Of a DNA stretch of 20,082 nt, positions 12,546-20,082 are shown in pieces. The position numbers and the translations under genes were made by a program. Origin of the DNA: Gammaproteobacteria bacterium (GTDB lineage: Bacteria > Pseudomonadota > Gammaproteobacteria > Pseudomonadales > Pseudohongiellaceae). Below the pieces are notes generated by a model. The model had not been told where the DNA came from. It searched no databases and saw nothing but the letters and a program-made list of their open reading frames with translations. Location: the NCBI GenBank assembly GCA_003514305.1, contig DORE01000079.1, positions 1,050 through 21,131 on the forward strand, written 5' to 3'. The stretch's first letter is position 1. Each line of letters opens with the position of its first letter.

Positions 12546-14186
12546 ATGTCAGAACAGCTAAATATAGTTATGGCCCAATTGAATTTTCTTGTTGGGGACA
12601 TCGAAGGAAACACTGAACTAATCATCGCCCATGCAAAGCGGGCTGCAGATGACCTCGCTGCTGATGTCGTAGTGTTTCCGGAGTTGGCCTTAACTGGCTA
12701 TCCGCCAGAAGACTTGCTTCTCAGACCCAGTCTTAAACCGAGGGTAGAAAGAGCTCTACAGTGCATTCTTCAGCAGAATCTTCCTTCGATTCTGGTGATC
12801 GGGTTTCCGGAAAACACCGGCGACGCAGTCTTTAACGCACTGCTGGTTGCTCACCAAGGTGACGCATTAGCCAAGTATCGCAAGCAGTGCCTGCCTAATT
12901 ACCAGGTTTTTGACGAGAGAAGATATTTCGCCCCGGGTGGCAGTGCTTGTACGATTGACCTTAAAGGTACCAAGATTGCGTTTACCATTTGTGAGGATCT
13001 CTGGGAAGTCGAGCCTGCTCGTCAGGCGAGAGACGCTGGAGCAAAGATGCTTATCAACATCAATGCATCACCTTTCCACACTTCGAAGCTTGAGGAAAGA
13101 AAAGAGCTCATTTGCAAACGTAGCATTGAAGAAGGCTTTCCGGTCGTATACGTCAATTTGCTGGGCGGTCAGGATGAACTCGTGTTTGACGGAGGGTCTA
13201 TGGCTGCCAGTGAAGGCGAATTGGCCTGTTTGGTGCCACAGTTTGTCGAAGGTTTGTTCCCGCTGCAGGTTCAAATCGACGGAAGTGGGAAGTGCCAAAT
13301 CACTGCGCAACAGCTTTCTTCAGGCCTAAGTATCGAGGCTCAAGTCTATGAAGCGCTTGTTCTTGGGTTGCGGGACTACGTCTCAAAGAATCGATTTTCA
13401 GGAGTGGTCCTGGGTCTTTCAGGCGGAATTGATTCTGCCTTGAGTCTGGCCATCGCGACAGACGCACTGGGCTCTAATCGCGTCAAGGCAGTAATGATGC
13501 CATTTGCCTATACTTCTAAGCTCAGCCTCGACTGCGCTGAGCGGCAGGCTAAAACCCTTGGCGTTGATTATCAGATTATTGCCATTGATGAAATCTACGC
13601 GAGTTTTAATAATGCGCTGAAACAGGAATTCCAAGATCTGAATGTCGATGTCACTGAACAAAACATTCAGGCACGCGCGCGGGGTGTTTTGTTGATGGCG
13701 ATTTCGAATAAAAAGGGCTTGCTGGTATTGACGACAGGCAATAAAAGCGAAATCGCTGTCGGATATTCTACACTTTATGGTGATATGGCAGGTGGCTTTG
13801 ACGTTTTGAAGGATGTCTCAAAAACACTGGTGTATAAACTCGCTCGATACAGAAATGAACGGCAAGCAGATATTGAAGCGATCCCACACGAGGTGATCCA
13901 GCGCCCACCTTCAGCTGAGCTCGCGCCCGGACAGTTGGATCAAGACAGCCTGCCAGGTTATGACATCTTGGATGCGATCCTTGAGCTCTATGTCGAGCGG
14001 GATATGAGCTTCGCATCTATCTTAGGTAGGGGATTCCAAGAAGCGGATGTTAAGCAAGTGTTACGCTTGGTTGACCAGAATGAGTATAAGCGCCGTCAGG
14101 GCCCGATCGGGGTGAGGCTGACTAAACGTGGTTTCGGTCGTGACAGACGCTACCCAATCACCAATGGCTGGACTCTTGGCGAATGA
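12546..14186 (+). CDS. nadE: Glutamine-dependent NAD+ synthetase
   Basis: 546-residue two-domain enzyme that makes NAD+ from nicotinate adenine dinucleotide, ATP and glutamine, the last step of NAD synthesis. The N-terminal nitrilase-type glutaminase domain (about 1-250) has its catalytic triad Glu46 (FPELALTGYPPEDLL), Lys113 (KYRKQCLPNYQVFDE) and Cys149 (FTICEDLWE). The C-terminal synthetase domain has the ATP pyrophosphatase loop SGGIDS (292-297) and TTGNKSEIAVGYSTLYGDMAG. The ATG at 12546 follows ACAGGT by about 6 bases. Length and motifs are intact. It stands alone, convergent with bamD; I saw no clear terminator in the 80-base gap between them. The terminator upstream at 12313-12347 separates it from the sRNA candidate unless read-through occurs. 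Confidence 0.97.
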   Translation: MSEQLNIVMAQLNFLVGDIEGNTELIIAHAKRAADDLAADVVVFPELALTGYPPEDLLLRPSLKPRVERALQCILQQNLPSILVIGFPENTGDAVFNALLVAHQGDALAKYRKQCLPNYQVFDERRYFAPGGSACTIDLKGTKIAFTICEDLWEVEPARQARDAGAKMLININASPFHTSKLEERKELICKRSIEEGFPVVYVNLLGGQDELVFDGGSMAASEGELACLVPQFVEGLFPLQVQIDGSGKCQITAQQLSSGLSIEAQVYEALVLGLRDYVSKNRFSGVVLGLSGGIDSALSLAIATDALGSNRVKAVMMPFAYTSKLSLDCAERQAKTLGVDYQIIAIDEIYASFNNALKQEFQDLNVDVTEQNIQARARGVLLMAISNKKGLLVLTTGNKSEIAVGYSTLYGDMAGGFDVLKDVSKTLVYKLARYRNERQADIEAIPHEVIQRPPSAELAPGQLDQDSLPGYDILDAILELYVERDMSFASILGRGFQEADVKQVLRLVDQNEYKRRQGPIGVRLTKRGFGRDRRYPITNGWTLGE

Positions 14187-14266
14187 TTGTCCGAAGAGAT
14201 TATGCTTCATCTGAAAAACACGACAATTGAAGGAATAGCTTTCTTGCCACGCAAAAGTGCCAAAAT

Positions 14267-15253
14267 TCAGTTTAGCAGCCCAAAGGTTATAATGCTCAGG
14301 AAGGAGCGCCCGCTTGATGGCTGATTTCTCTGGGAGTTGATGATTTGCTGACTACCTGAGGTTCCGGGCCGCGCGGTAGGTGCTAACGGAGGATTTCCGC
14401 GATTGTCCCCAAGCAGTCCAAAGCTGACCGTGTAAAGCAGTGAGGGATCGGTAATTTCAGTCCTTACCCTAAAATCGCCATCATTATCGATAGAAACATG
14501 GTCTGGGTAGTTCTCTCTCAGCAGCGCTAGAGAGGTGTCGGCAAGGTCATTCAAACCCAGTCTCAGGTAGGATTCCACCATGATCGCCACGCCATCAGCT
14601 ACAGCCGGCGTGCCTTGAAAATTTTCAACCACATACTGCCCTCGGCGCAATGCTGCGATATAGGCCCGTCGGTCCAGGTAATAGTTGGCAACGTGAATCT
14701 CATAGGCTGCCAGGTTGTTCCGAAGATATACCATCCTTGCGCGAGCATCTGCGGCGTAGGCGCTGTCAGGGTAAAGAGCCAGCAGTTGAGCAAAGTCGTT
14801 GAATGACTCCTGAGCCAGACCCGGATCGCGTTTGGTGTAGTCCACAGGAATCAAACTGCTCAGAATACCGCTCCGGTCGTTGAAGGAAGCCAACCCTTTC
14901 ATGTAGTAGGCATAGTCGATGTTCTCGTTTTCAGGATGCAGTCTGATGAAGCGATCGGCTGCAGCACGGGCAGCCTCTTCATCGCCGTTACTGAAATAGG
15001 CATAAACAATCTCGATCTGAGCTTGAGCCGCGAAGCGGCCAAAAGGAAAGCGCGACTCGAGTGCTTGGTAAGTGGAAATCGCGCTCGCATAATTGCGGCT
15101 CTCCAGCTGTTCTAGTGCGCGTCGGTAAAACTGCTCCTCCGTCGTCAGGCCGGAGAATTCATCGGCTTCATCCCCGTCGAAAAGCCCGCATCCGCTCAGG
15201 AGCGTCACAAAGATTGCGGTACTTAGGATTCGGATCAAGGTTCGCTGTGTCAT
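14267..15253 (-). CDS. bamD: Outer membrane assembly factor BamD (lipoprotein)
   Basis: 328-residue lipoprotein of the BAM complex that inserts beta-barrel proteins into the outer membrane. The signal peptide ends in lipobox LLSGC with Cys22 lipidated. TPR-type repeats follow: YRRALEQLESRNYASAISTY, FGRFAAQAQIEIVYAYF and AADRFIRLHPENENIDYAYY; GTPAVADGVAIMVESYLRLG is also typical. It is about 80 residues longer than E. coli BamD (245). The extra C-terminal part (about 285-328) is rich in Asn, Gln, Ser and Pro, probably disordered. The start ATG is at 15253 with a weak ribosome binding site. It is divergent from rluD, the usual gammaproteobacterial arrangement. The DUF3570 barrel elsewhere in the window would be a client of this machinery. 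Confidence 0.95.
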   Translation of the reverse strand: MTQRTLIRILSTAIFVTLLSGCGLFDGDEADEFSGLTTEEQFYRRALEQLESRNYASAISTYQALESRFPFGRFAAQAQIEIVYAYFSNGDEEAARAAADRFIRLHPENENIDYAYYMKGLASFNDRSGILSSLIPVDYTKRDPGLAQESFNDFAQLLALYPDSAYAADARARMVYLRNNLAAYEIHVANYYLDRRAYIAALRRGQYVVENFQGTPAVADGVAIMVESYLRLGLNDLADTSLALLRENYPDHVSIDNDGDFRVRTEITDPSLLYTVSFGLLGDNRGNPPLAPTARPGTSGSQQIINSQRNQPSSGRSFLSIITFGLLN

Positions 15254-15287
15254 GTGTGGGTGCAGTATTGCTTAAAGTGTGCCTAGT

Positions 15288-15305
15288 TGTGGATATTTAA
15301 CCACA
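15288..15305. repeat. Short inverted repeat in the bamD/rluD divergent promoter region
   Basis: TGTGG (15288-15292) and CCACA (15301-15305) flank an A/T-rich 8-base spacer (ATATTTAA) in the 145-base divergent gap. It could be an operator or chance; the AT core may overlap a -10 element. No family of regulator is suggested. Confidence 0.2.
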
Positions 15306-15398
15306 CAGCGAAGTTTAAGCCCAATTCCGGGGGAATACGGTTTTTGGCGACCTGCGCCAGATGAGTGTTTCTAAAGGTTCTTGTATCATGCGAGGATC

Positions 15399-16376
15399 AT
15401 GGTGACGCAATTTGCAGATGAATCGGTCTCACTGAAGGCTCAGGTTACTCAAGATCACGCGGGTCACCGAATTGATCAGGTCGCGGCGCGCTTGTTTCCT
15501 GACTATTCTCGAGCAAGGCTACAGACCTGGATGAAAACAGGCGAGCTGACAATCAATGGTGAGCGCTGTAAACCAAAAGATTTGGCGTTCGCGGGTGCGT
15601 GGTTGGTTCTCGAAGCGAAGCTTCGGGCGCTTGAGAACTGGGGTGCTGAGAAAATATCGCTCAGCATCGTGCACGAAGATGAAGATCTGCTCATCATCAA
15701 TAAGCAGGCTGGACTTGTCGTCCATCCAGCGGCCGGGCATCGCCAGGGAACTCTGGTCAATGGACTGCTGTATCACTGTCCAGCCCTTGAATCTCTTCCT
15801 CGAGCTGGAGTTGTTCACCGACTCGATAAAGATACTACGGGTTTAATGGTTGTTGCAAAAAACTTGAGGAGTCACCATGCCTTGACTAAGCAGCTTCAGT
15901 CGCGGTCAGTTTCCAGGCAATATGAGGCAATCGTTCAGGGAGTTATGACTGCAGGCGGGACTGTCTCGGCGCCTATGGCTCGTCATCCTGTGCATCGCAT
16001 CAAACGCGCTGTTTCGGCTAATGGTCAGGATGCCATTACTCATTATCGGGTGGTCCGCCGTTATCCTGCCCATACTCATATTCGCGTGAATCTAGAAACC
16101 GGCCGAACTCACCAGATAAGGGTCCATATGGCTTATCTGAAATATCCAATTGTTGGCGATCCGCTCTATGGGGGGCGTTATCGCGTTCCGAAAAATTGCG
16201 GGACGGAATTATCAAACCTACTCGATACGTTCAGGCGCCAGGCCCTGCATGCGTCTGAGCTCAAGCTTTTGCATCCTGCCAGCAAGTTGGAATGCAAATG
16301 GGAAGCCCGGCTGCCGGAGGATTTTTACGGTTTACTGAACTTGTTACACCGGGATGTTGGAGAAGAGCAAGCTTGA
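15399..16376 (+). CDS. rluD: 23S rRNA pseudouridine synthase RluD
   Basis: 325-residue RluA-family pseudouridine synthase, which in E. coli makes pseudouridines 1911, 1915 and 1917 in helix 69 of 23S rRNA. The N-terminal S4 RNA-binding domain (about 18-75) includes DYSRARLQTWMKTGELTING. The catalytic motif HRLDKDTTGLMVVAK has the nucleophile Asp143. NKQAGLVVHPAAGH, ETGRTHQIRVHMAY and GDPLYGGRY are further signatures. I chose the ATG at 15399, preceded by GAGG (15392-15395). A GTG three bases later has better spacing to it, and a TTG at 15381 is less likely. Length agrees with E. coli (326). The stop overlaps the TTG start of pgeF by 4 bases (TTGA). Confidence 0.96.
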   Translation: MVTQFADESVSLKAQVTQDHAGHRIDQVAARLFPDYSRARLQTWMKTGELTINGERCKPKDLAFAGAWLVLEAKLRALENWGAEKISLSIVHEDEDLLIINKQAGLVVHPAAGHRQGTLVNGLLYHCPALESLPRAGVVHRLDKDTTGLMVVAKNLRSHHALTKQLQSRSVSRQYEAIVQGVMTAGGTVSAPMARHPVHRIKRAVSANGQDAITHYRVVRRYPAHTHIRVNLETGRTHQIRVHMAYLKYPIVGDPLYGGRYRVPKNCGTELSNLLDTFRRQALHASELKLLHPASKLECKWEARLPEDFYGLLNLLHRDVGEEQA

Positions 16377-17131
16377 GCGACCTGCCCCTGATATATCCTT
16401 GCTGGGAAGCGCCTGACTCAGTATTGGCGTTTGTCACGACTCGTTCTGGAGGAACTAGCCAGGCGCCCTACGGCTCATTTAATTTAGCTGATCATGTCGG
16501 CGATAATACCGAGGCTGTAGCCTTGAACCGGCTGCGACTGAGGGATATGTTTTCCTGGATAAATGGATGGCAGTGGCTTAACCAGGTGCACGGTGCGCGA
16601 GTAGTCGTAATACAGAGAGAAACAAATCCTGTTACAGCAGATGCGGTGATTACACGAGAAGCAGGGCTTGCGCTCAGCATACTGACCGCTGATTGCCTGC
16701 CCCTGTTGCTGGCCTCTGAGGATGGCAGTGAGATTGCGGCCGTGCACTGCGGCTGGCGTGGGTTGGCGGCAGGCATTGTGGCCAATACTGTTCAGGCTAT
16801 GGCTACACCGCCAGACGCGATTCTTGCCTGGATGGGCCCTGCTATTGGTCCCTGTCATTTCGAAGTTGGGCCGGATGTGCATGGTGCGCTAAGTGCAGTA
16901 CTTTCTTCCGAAGCGCTTGCAAGCGCTTTTGTGCCAGGAGCTGATGGGAAATTCATGGCGAATCTTTATGAGGTCGGGACAGCACTGCTCCAGCAACAGG
17001 GAGTCTCGCGAATAAGCGGGTGCAAATTGTGCACGTCTTGCGATCAGCAGCGATTTTTCTCTTACAGGCTCTCGCCAATTTGCGGTCGGATTGCGAGCAC
17101 AGTTTGTATTCAACCAGCGTCATCGGCTTGA
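16373..17131 (+). CDS. pgeF: PgeF/YfiH family protein (polyphenol oxidase / peptidoglycan editing factor)
   Basis: 252-residue member of the DUF152/YfiH family, annotated as polyphenol oxidase (laccase domain). E. coli PgeF is a peptidoglycan editing factor that removes misincorporated L-Ser from muropeptide precursors. The conserved metal-site residues are His73 (NQVHG), Cys108 (LTADCLPLLLAS) and His125 (AAVHCGWRGLAAGI). MGPAIGPCHFEVGPDV and CTSCDQQRFFSYR are also typical. The start is TTG at 16373, overlapping the rluD stop as TTGA, with a purine-rich GGAGAAGAG stretch upstream. Open frame further upstream lies inside rluD and was discarded. The last about 18 residues (after FFSYR) are a little unusual but keep the GRxAS element. 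Genes rluD, pgeF and clpB in this order are standard for gammaproteobacteria. Confidence 0.94.
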   Translation: MSDLPLIYPCWEAPDSVLAFVTTRSGGTSQAPYGSFNLADHVGDNTEAVALNRLRLRDMFSWINGWQWLNQVHGARVVVIQRETNPVTADAVITREAGLALSILTADCLPLLLASEDGSEIAAVHCGWRGLAAGIVANTVQAMATPPDAILAWMGPAIGPCHFEVGPDVHGALSAVLSSEALASAFVPGADGKFMANLYEVGTALLQQQGVSRISGCKLCTSCDQQRFFSYRLSPICGRIASTVCIQPASSA

Positions 17132-17194
17132 ATCTATTTGCCAGGTTCGAGCATTGGTTCTTAGTGTCTGTCTAAAACCTAAACGTGCGCAATA

Positions 17195-17219
17195 TTGAAA
17201 AATTCCAAGTTCACCCCAA
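17195..17219 (+). promoter_or_regulatory. Sigma-32 (heat-shock) type promoter of clpB
   Basis: TTGAAA (17195-17200) and CCCCAA (17214-17219) are separated by 13 bases, matching the RpoH pattern (CTTGAAA, 13-15 bases, CCCCAT) apart from the base before TTGAAA and the final T. Transcription would start near 17227, about 65 bases before the clpB ATG. clpB is a classic RpoH target, so position and pattern support each other. Confidence 0.65.
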
Positions 17220-17290
17220 CCTTCTATGATGAGGTAGGAGAATTCGTAACCTAGTTCTAAAAACCTTTGTGATTGAAAGGATTGTGAATA

Positions 17291-19912
17291 ATGAGATTGG
17301 ATAAGCTGACAAGTAAACTTCAATCAGCACTAGCTGACGCGCAATCTCTTGCGATAGGTAAAGATCATAACCAAGTAAGGCCGGAGCATCTGATATTAGT
17401 GCTGATTGATCAAAAAGGCGGCGCAGTTCGCCCTTTAATGAGCCAAACTGGATTTCCTGTCCCGCAGCTTAGGCAAGCCCTAGAAGAATCAGTGGATGTT
17501 CTGCCGCTGGTTCCTGATCATGATGGTGAAATTACGGCTTCCCCGGAGTTGGCTAAATTGCTTAATCAGGCAGATAAACTCGCTCAGCAAAAGCGTGACG
17601 CTTATATATCTAGCGAGACTGTTCTGCTTGCAGCAATGCGAGGGAAGGATGGGGTAGGCAAAATTCTTAGCAGGTTTGGTGTTTCTGAGCAGGCGCTGGA
17701 AAATGCGATTAGCAATTTACGTGGTGGTGAGAGTGCTGACAGGGCTGACGCAGAGGATGCTTGGCAGGCGCTGAATAAATATTGTGTAGATCTAACGGAG
17801 CGGGCTAAGAATCTAGAGCTGGATCCCGTGGTGGGCCGCGATGCTGAGATCCGTCGCACAATTCAGGTTTTGCAGCGCCGAACTAAAAACAATCCGGTGC
17901 TGATTGGTGAACCAGGTGTTGGTAAGACGGCGATAGCCGAAGGACTCGCGCAACGTATCATAAATGGCGAGGTTCCAGAGGCCCTTAAGGACAAGAAGAT
18001 ACTTGCGCTTGATATTGGTGCGCTGATTGCGGGAGCCAAATTCCGGGGGGAATTCGAAGAGCGGCTGAAAGCAGTTATCAATGAACTTGCCAAGCAGGAA
18101 GGGTCAGTCATTCTTTTCATAGATGAGATGCATACGATGGTGGGAGCAGGCAAGGCAGAAGGTGCAATGGATGCTGGCAATATGCTCAAACCTGCGCTTG
18201 CGAGAGGCGAGCTGCATTGCGTTGGAGCAACAACTCTTGATGAGTATAGGAAATGCATTGAGAAGGATGCCGCGTTGGAACGTAGATTCCAAAAAATCTT
18301 GATCAGCGAGCCGACCGAAGAAGACGCTATTGCGATTTTGAGGGGGCTCAAAGAGCGATATGAGGTTCATCATGGTGTCGATATCACAGACTCCGCTATT
18401 ATTGCCTCTGCTCGGTTGTCGCAGCGTTATATTACTGATCGGCAATTGCCGGATAAGGCGATCGATCTTGTTGATGAAGCGGCAAGTCTTATCAGAATCG
18501 AGATTGATTCTAAGCCGGAAGAAATGGATAAGCTTGAAAGGCGTTTGATTCAACTTAAAATAGAGCGCGAAGCGCTGAAGAATGATAAGGATGCCGCCGC
18601 CCTTGAGCGGAAAGGAAAACTTGAATCTGACATTTCAGGGCTGGAAAAGGAATATGCAGATTTGGACGAGATATGGAAGTCTGAGAAAGCGACTTTGCAA
18701 GGGGCTGCTTCGATCAGAGGGAGTCTCGAGCAGGCCAGGCAGGAGATGGAAGCGGCCCGTCGGTCGGGGAATCTGGCGCGTATGTCTGAAATTCAATACG
18801 GGGTCATTCCGGGGCTGGAAAAAAAGTTGGAACTGGCCAAAGCTGCCGAGGTGGCCGAAAAAAAATTGCTGCGTAACAAGGTAACCGAAGAGGAGATCGC
18901 TGAAGTCGTGTCTCGCTCTACTGGCATTCCAGTAAGCAAGATGCTCCAAAGCGACAGACAAAAGTTGCTTGAAATGGAACAAGCTCTGCAGAAGCGCATA
19001 GTTGGTCAGTCAGAAGCGATTTCCGCTGTAGCGAATGCAGTTAGGCGCTCACGTTCTGGCTTGTCTGACCCCAATCGGCCACACGGCTCGTTTCTGTTTT
19101 TGGGGCCCACGGGGGTGGGTAAAACTGAGCTATGCAAGGCACTTGCTGAATTTCTGTTCGATACTGAAGAAGCAATGGTTCGGGTAGATATGTCTGAATT
19201 TATGGAGCAACACTCAGTTGCAAGGCTGATCGGAGCGCCTCCGGGGTATGTTGGTTATGAGGAAGGAGGGTATTTGACTGAAGCTGTCAGACGCCGACCG
19301 TATTCTGTCCTGCTGCTGGATGAAGTGGAGAAAGCGCATCCCGATGTCTTTAACGTTCTTCTTCAGGTGCTAGACGACGGTCGATTGACAGATGGTCAAG
19401 GTCGAACAGTTGATTTCCGAAATACGGTTATCGTAATGACCTCTAATCTTGGGTCTGACCGGGTTCAGGAAATGATGAATTCGCAAACTGTGAGTGCAGA
19501 TACTTATGACCAAGTAAAGCGCGAAATAATGGGAGTTGTGGTTAGCCATTTCTCACCAGAATTTGTCAACCGTATTGATGAGACCGTGGTTTTTGATCCA
19601 CTGCACAAAGATCAAATTCGCCTTATCGCAGGTATCCAAATAGCTCTATTGAACGAGAGGCTGGCGAGCAGCAAGCTTAGTCTGCGAGCCAGTGATATTT
19701 TGCTTGATTATATTGCAGAAGTTGGATTCGATCCCGTTTACGGAGCCCGCCCGCTGAAACGTGCGATTCAGAATAGCCTTGAGAATCCGCTTGCGGAGCA
19801 CGTATTGCGGGGAGCGTACAGCGCTGGCGACGTCATTGATGTCCATGTCGGCCCTAGTGGTGATCTGAAATTTGCCCTCTTGGCAAAAGTGTCGAAGCAA
19901 GCAGTGGCTTAA
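17291..19912 (+). CDS. clpB: ATP-dependent disaggregase ClpB
   Basis: 873-residue Hsp100 AAA+ protein that, with DnaK, pulls proteins out of aggregates. Domains in order: N-domain (1-145), NBD1 with Walker A GEPGVGKT (206-213) and Walker B ILFIDE, a middle coiled-coil domain (about 400-530, starting near SKPEEMDKLERRLIQLKIE), NBD2 with Walker A GPTGVGKT (605-612) and LLLDEVEKAHPDVFN, then the C-terminal domain with YGARPLKRAIQ. Numbering matches E. coli exactly at Lys212 and Lys611. Two positions differ: pore-loop residue 251 is Phe instead of Tyr, and the SRxTGIPV motif has Ser543 where E. coli has Trp. The C-terminus is about 16 residues longer than E. coli (857). ATG at 17291 follows AAAGGA by 9 bases. 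Confidence 0.97.
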   Translation: MRLDKLTSKLQSALADAQSLAIGKDHNQVRPEHLILVLIDQKGGAVRPLMSQTGFPVPQLRQALEESVDVLPLVPDHDGEITASPELAKLLNQADKLAQQKRDAYISSETVLLAAMRGKDGVGKILSRFGVSEQALENAISNLRGGESADRADAEDAWQALNKYCVDLTERAKNLELDPVVGRDAEIRRTIQVLQRRTKNNPVLIGEPGVGKTAIAEGLAQRIINGEVPEALKDKKILALDIGALIAGAKFRGEFEERLKAVINELAKQEGSVILFIDEMHTMVGAGKAEGAMDAGNMLKPALARGELHCVGATTLDEYRKCIEKDAALERRFQKILISEPTEEDAIAILRGLKERYEVHHGVDITDSAIIASARLSQRYITDRQLPDKAIDLVDEAASLIRIEIDSKPEEMDKLERRLIQLKIEREALKNDKDAAALERKGKLESDISGLEKEYADLDEIWKSEKATLQGAASIRGSLEQARQEMEAARRSGNLARMSEIQYGVIPGLEKKLELAKAAEVAEKKLLRNKVTEEEIAEVVSRSTGIPVSKMLQSDRQKLLEMEQALQKRIVGQSEAISAVANAVRRSRSGLSDPNRPHGSFLFLGPTGVGKTELCKALAEFLFDTEEAMVRVDMSEFMEQHSVARLIGAPPGYVGYEEGGYLTEAVRRRPYSVLLLDEVEKAHPDVFNVLLQVLDDGRLTDGQGRTVDFRNTVIVMTSNLGSDRVQEMMNSQTVSADTYDQVKREIMGVVVSHFSPEFVNRIDETVVFDPLHKDQIRLIAGIQIALLNERLASSKLSLRASDILLDYIAEVGFDPVYGARPLKRAIQNSLENPLAEHVLRGAYSAGDVIDVHVGPSGDLKFALLAKVSKQAVA

Positions 19913-20030
19913 CCCGGCGCGCCGAAGCAGTCAAATTGGCGATATGACGGCCTGTATTGAATGATCAGTCGAGCCGCAAGAGCTTGACTTTCCAGACGAA
20001 ACTGGCAAAAATTCCTCTATTAGATGGTCG

Positions 20031-20047
20031 AAGCGAGCATCTCGCTT
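20031..20047. repeat. Perfect hairpin downstream of clpB
   Basis: AAGCGAG (20031-20037) and CTCGCTT (20041-20047) are perfect complements around a 3-base loop, about 120 bases past the clpB stop. There is no proper T-run after it, so it is at best a weak terminator; it may belong to whatever follows the window. Nothing else was recognised in 19913-20082. Confidence 0.3.
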
Positions 20048-20082
20048 TAGTCTGTCGAAATTCGAACTTGCCATGATCTGGC

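Noticed and set aside
17056..17131. Possible frameshift at the 3' end of pgeF
   Set aside because: The sequence after FFSYR is atypical, but the same frame keeps the GRxAS element and a sensible length, so no shift is needed.
17863..18553. Long minus-strand open frames inside clpB
   Set aside because: They lie entirely opposite the conserved NBD1 coding sequence and have no recognisable protein features.

Overview
The window reads as a chromosomal segment of a gammaproteobacterium. The evidence is the miaB-phoH(ybeZ)-ybeY-corC-leuS run, the divergent bamD / rluD-pgeF-clpB block, slyX, srkA and a DUF1820 gene. Base composition looks moderate. The gene mix resembles marine Pseudomonadales/Cellvibrionales-type lineages, but that placement is inference and I cannot name a genus. 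No phage, insertion sequence, CRISPR array, rRNA or tRNA is visible; almost everything is housekeeping.

Layout, left to right. (1) 1-4795, minus strand: miaB, phoH-like ybeZ, ybeY, corC and the 5' part of leuS (cut by the window edge), an RNA-modification, rRNA-maturation and tRNA-charging run. The gene lnt, usually found after corC, is missing here. (2) 5093-6466, plus strand: a DUF1820 gene and the kinase gene srkA. (3) 6472-9323, minus strand: a compact four-gene set encoding an exported thioredoxin-like protein, a small DUF4266 lipoprotein with a Gly-Cys-Gly-Cys tail, a DUF3570 outer-membrane barrel and a divergent ApbE-like protein. It looks like an envelope redox or flavin module of unknown job. 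(4) 9467-11866: an acyl-CoA desaturase gene (minus), slyX (plus) and a TauE/SafE permease gene (minus). (5) 11957-12545: about 590 bases without a convincing gene. It holds an FNR/ANR-type box, a plausible promoter and a short two-hairpin transcript ending in a rho-independent terminator, which I read as a candidate oxygen-regulated small RNA. (6) 12546-14186: nadE, glutamine-dependent NAD synthetase. (7) 14267-19912: bamD (minus), divergent from rluD-pgeF (overlapping by 4 bases) and clpB, the last behind a good sigma-32-type promoter.

The two places most worth a second look are the candidate FNR/ANR-controlled small RNA upstream of nadE and the thioredoxin/DUF4266/DUF3570/ApbE cluster. In the cluster the ApbE-like protein lacks both a signal peptide and the usual metal-binding aspartates, while the barrel carries two Asn-Met-Ser-Gly-Ala-Ser motifs that resemble flavinylation sites. 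Non-ATG starts are common: miaB (GTG), srkA, DUF3570 and pgeF (TTG), and tauE (TTG or CTG).
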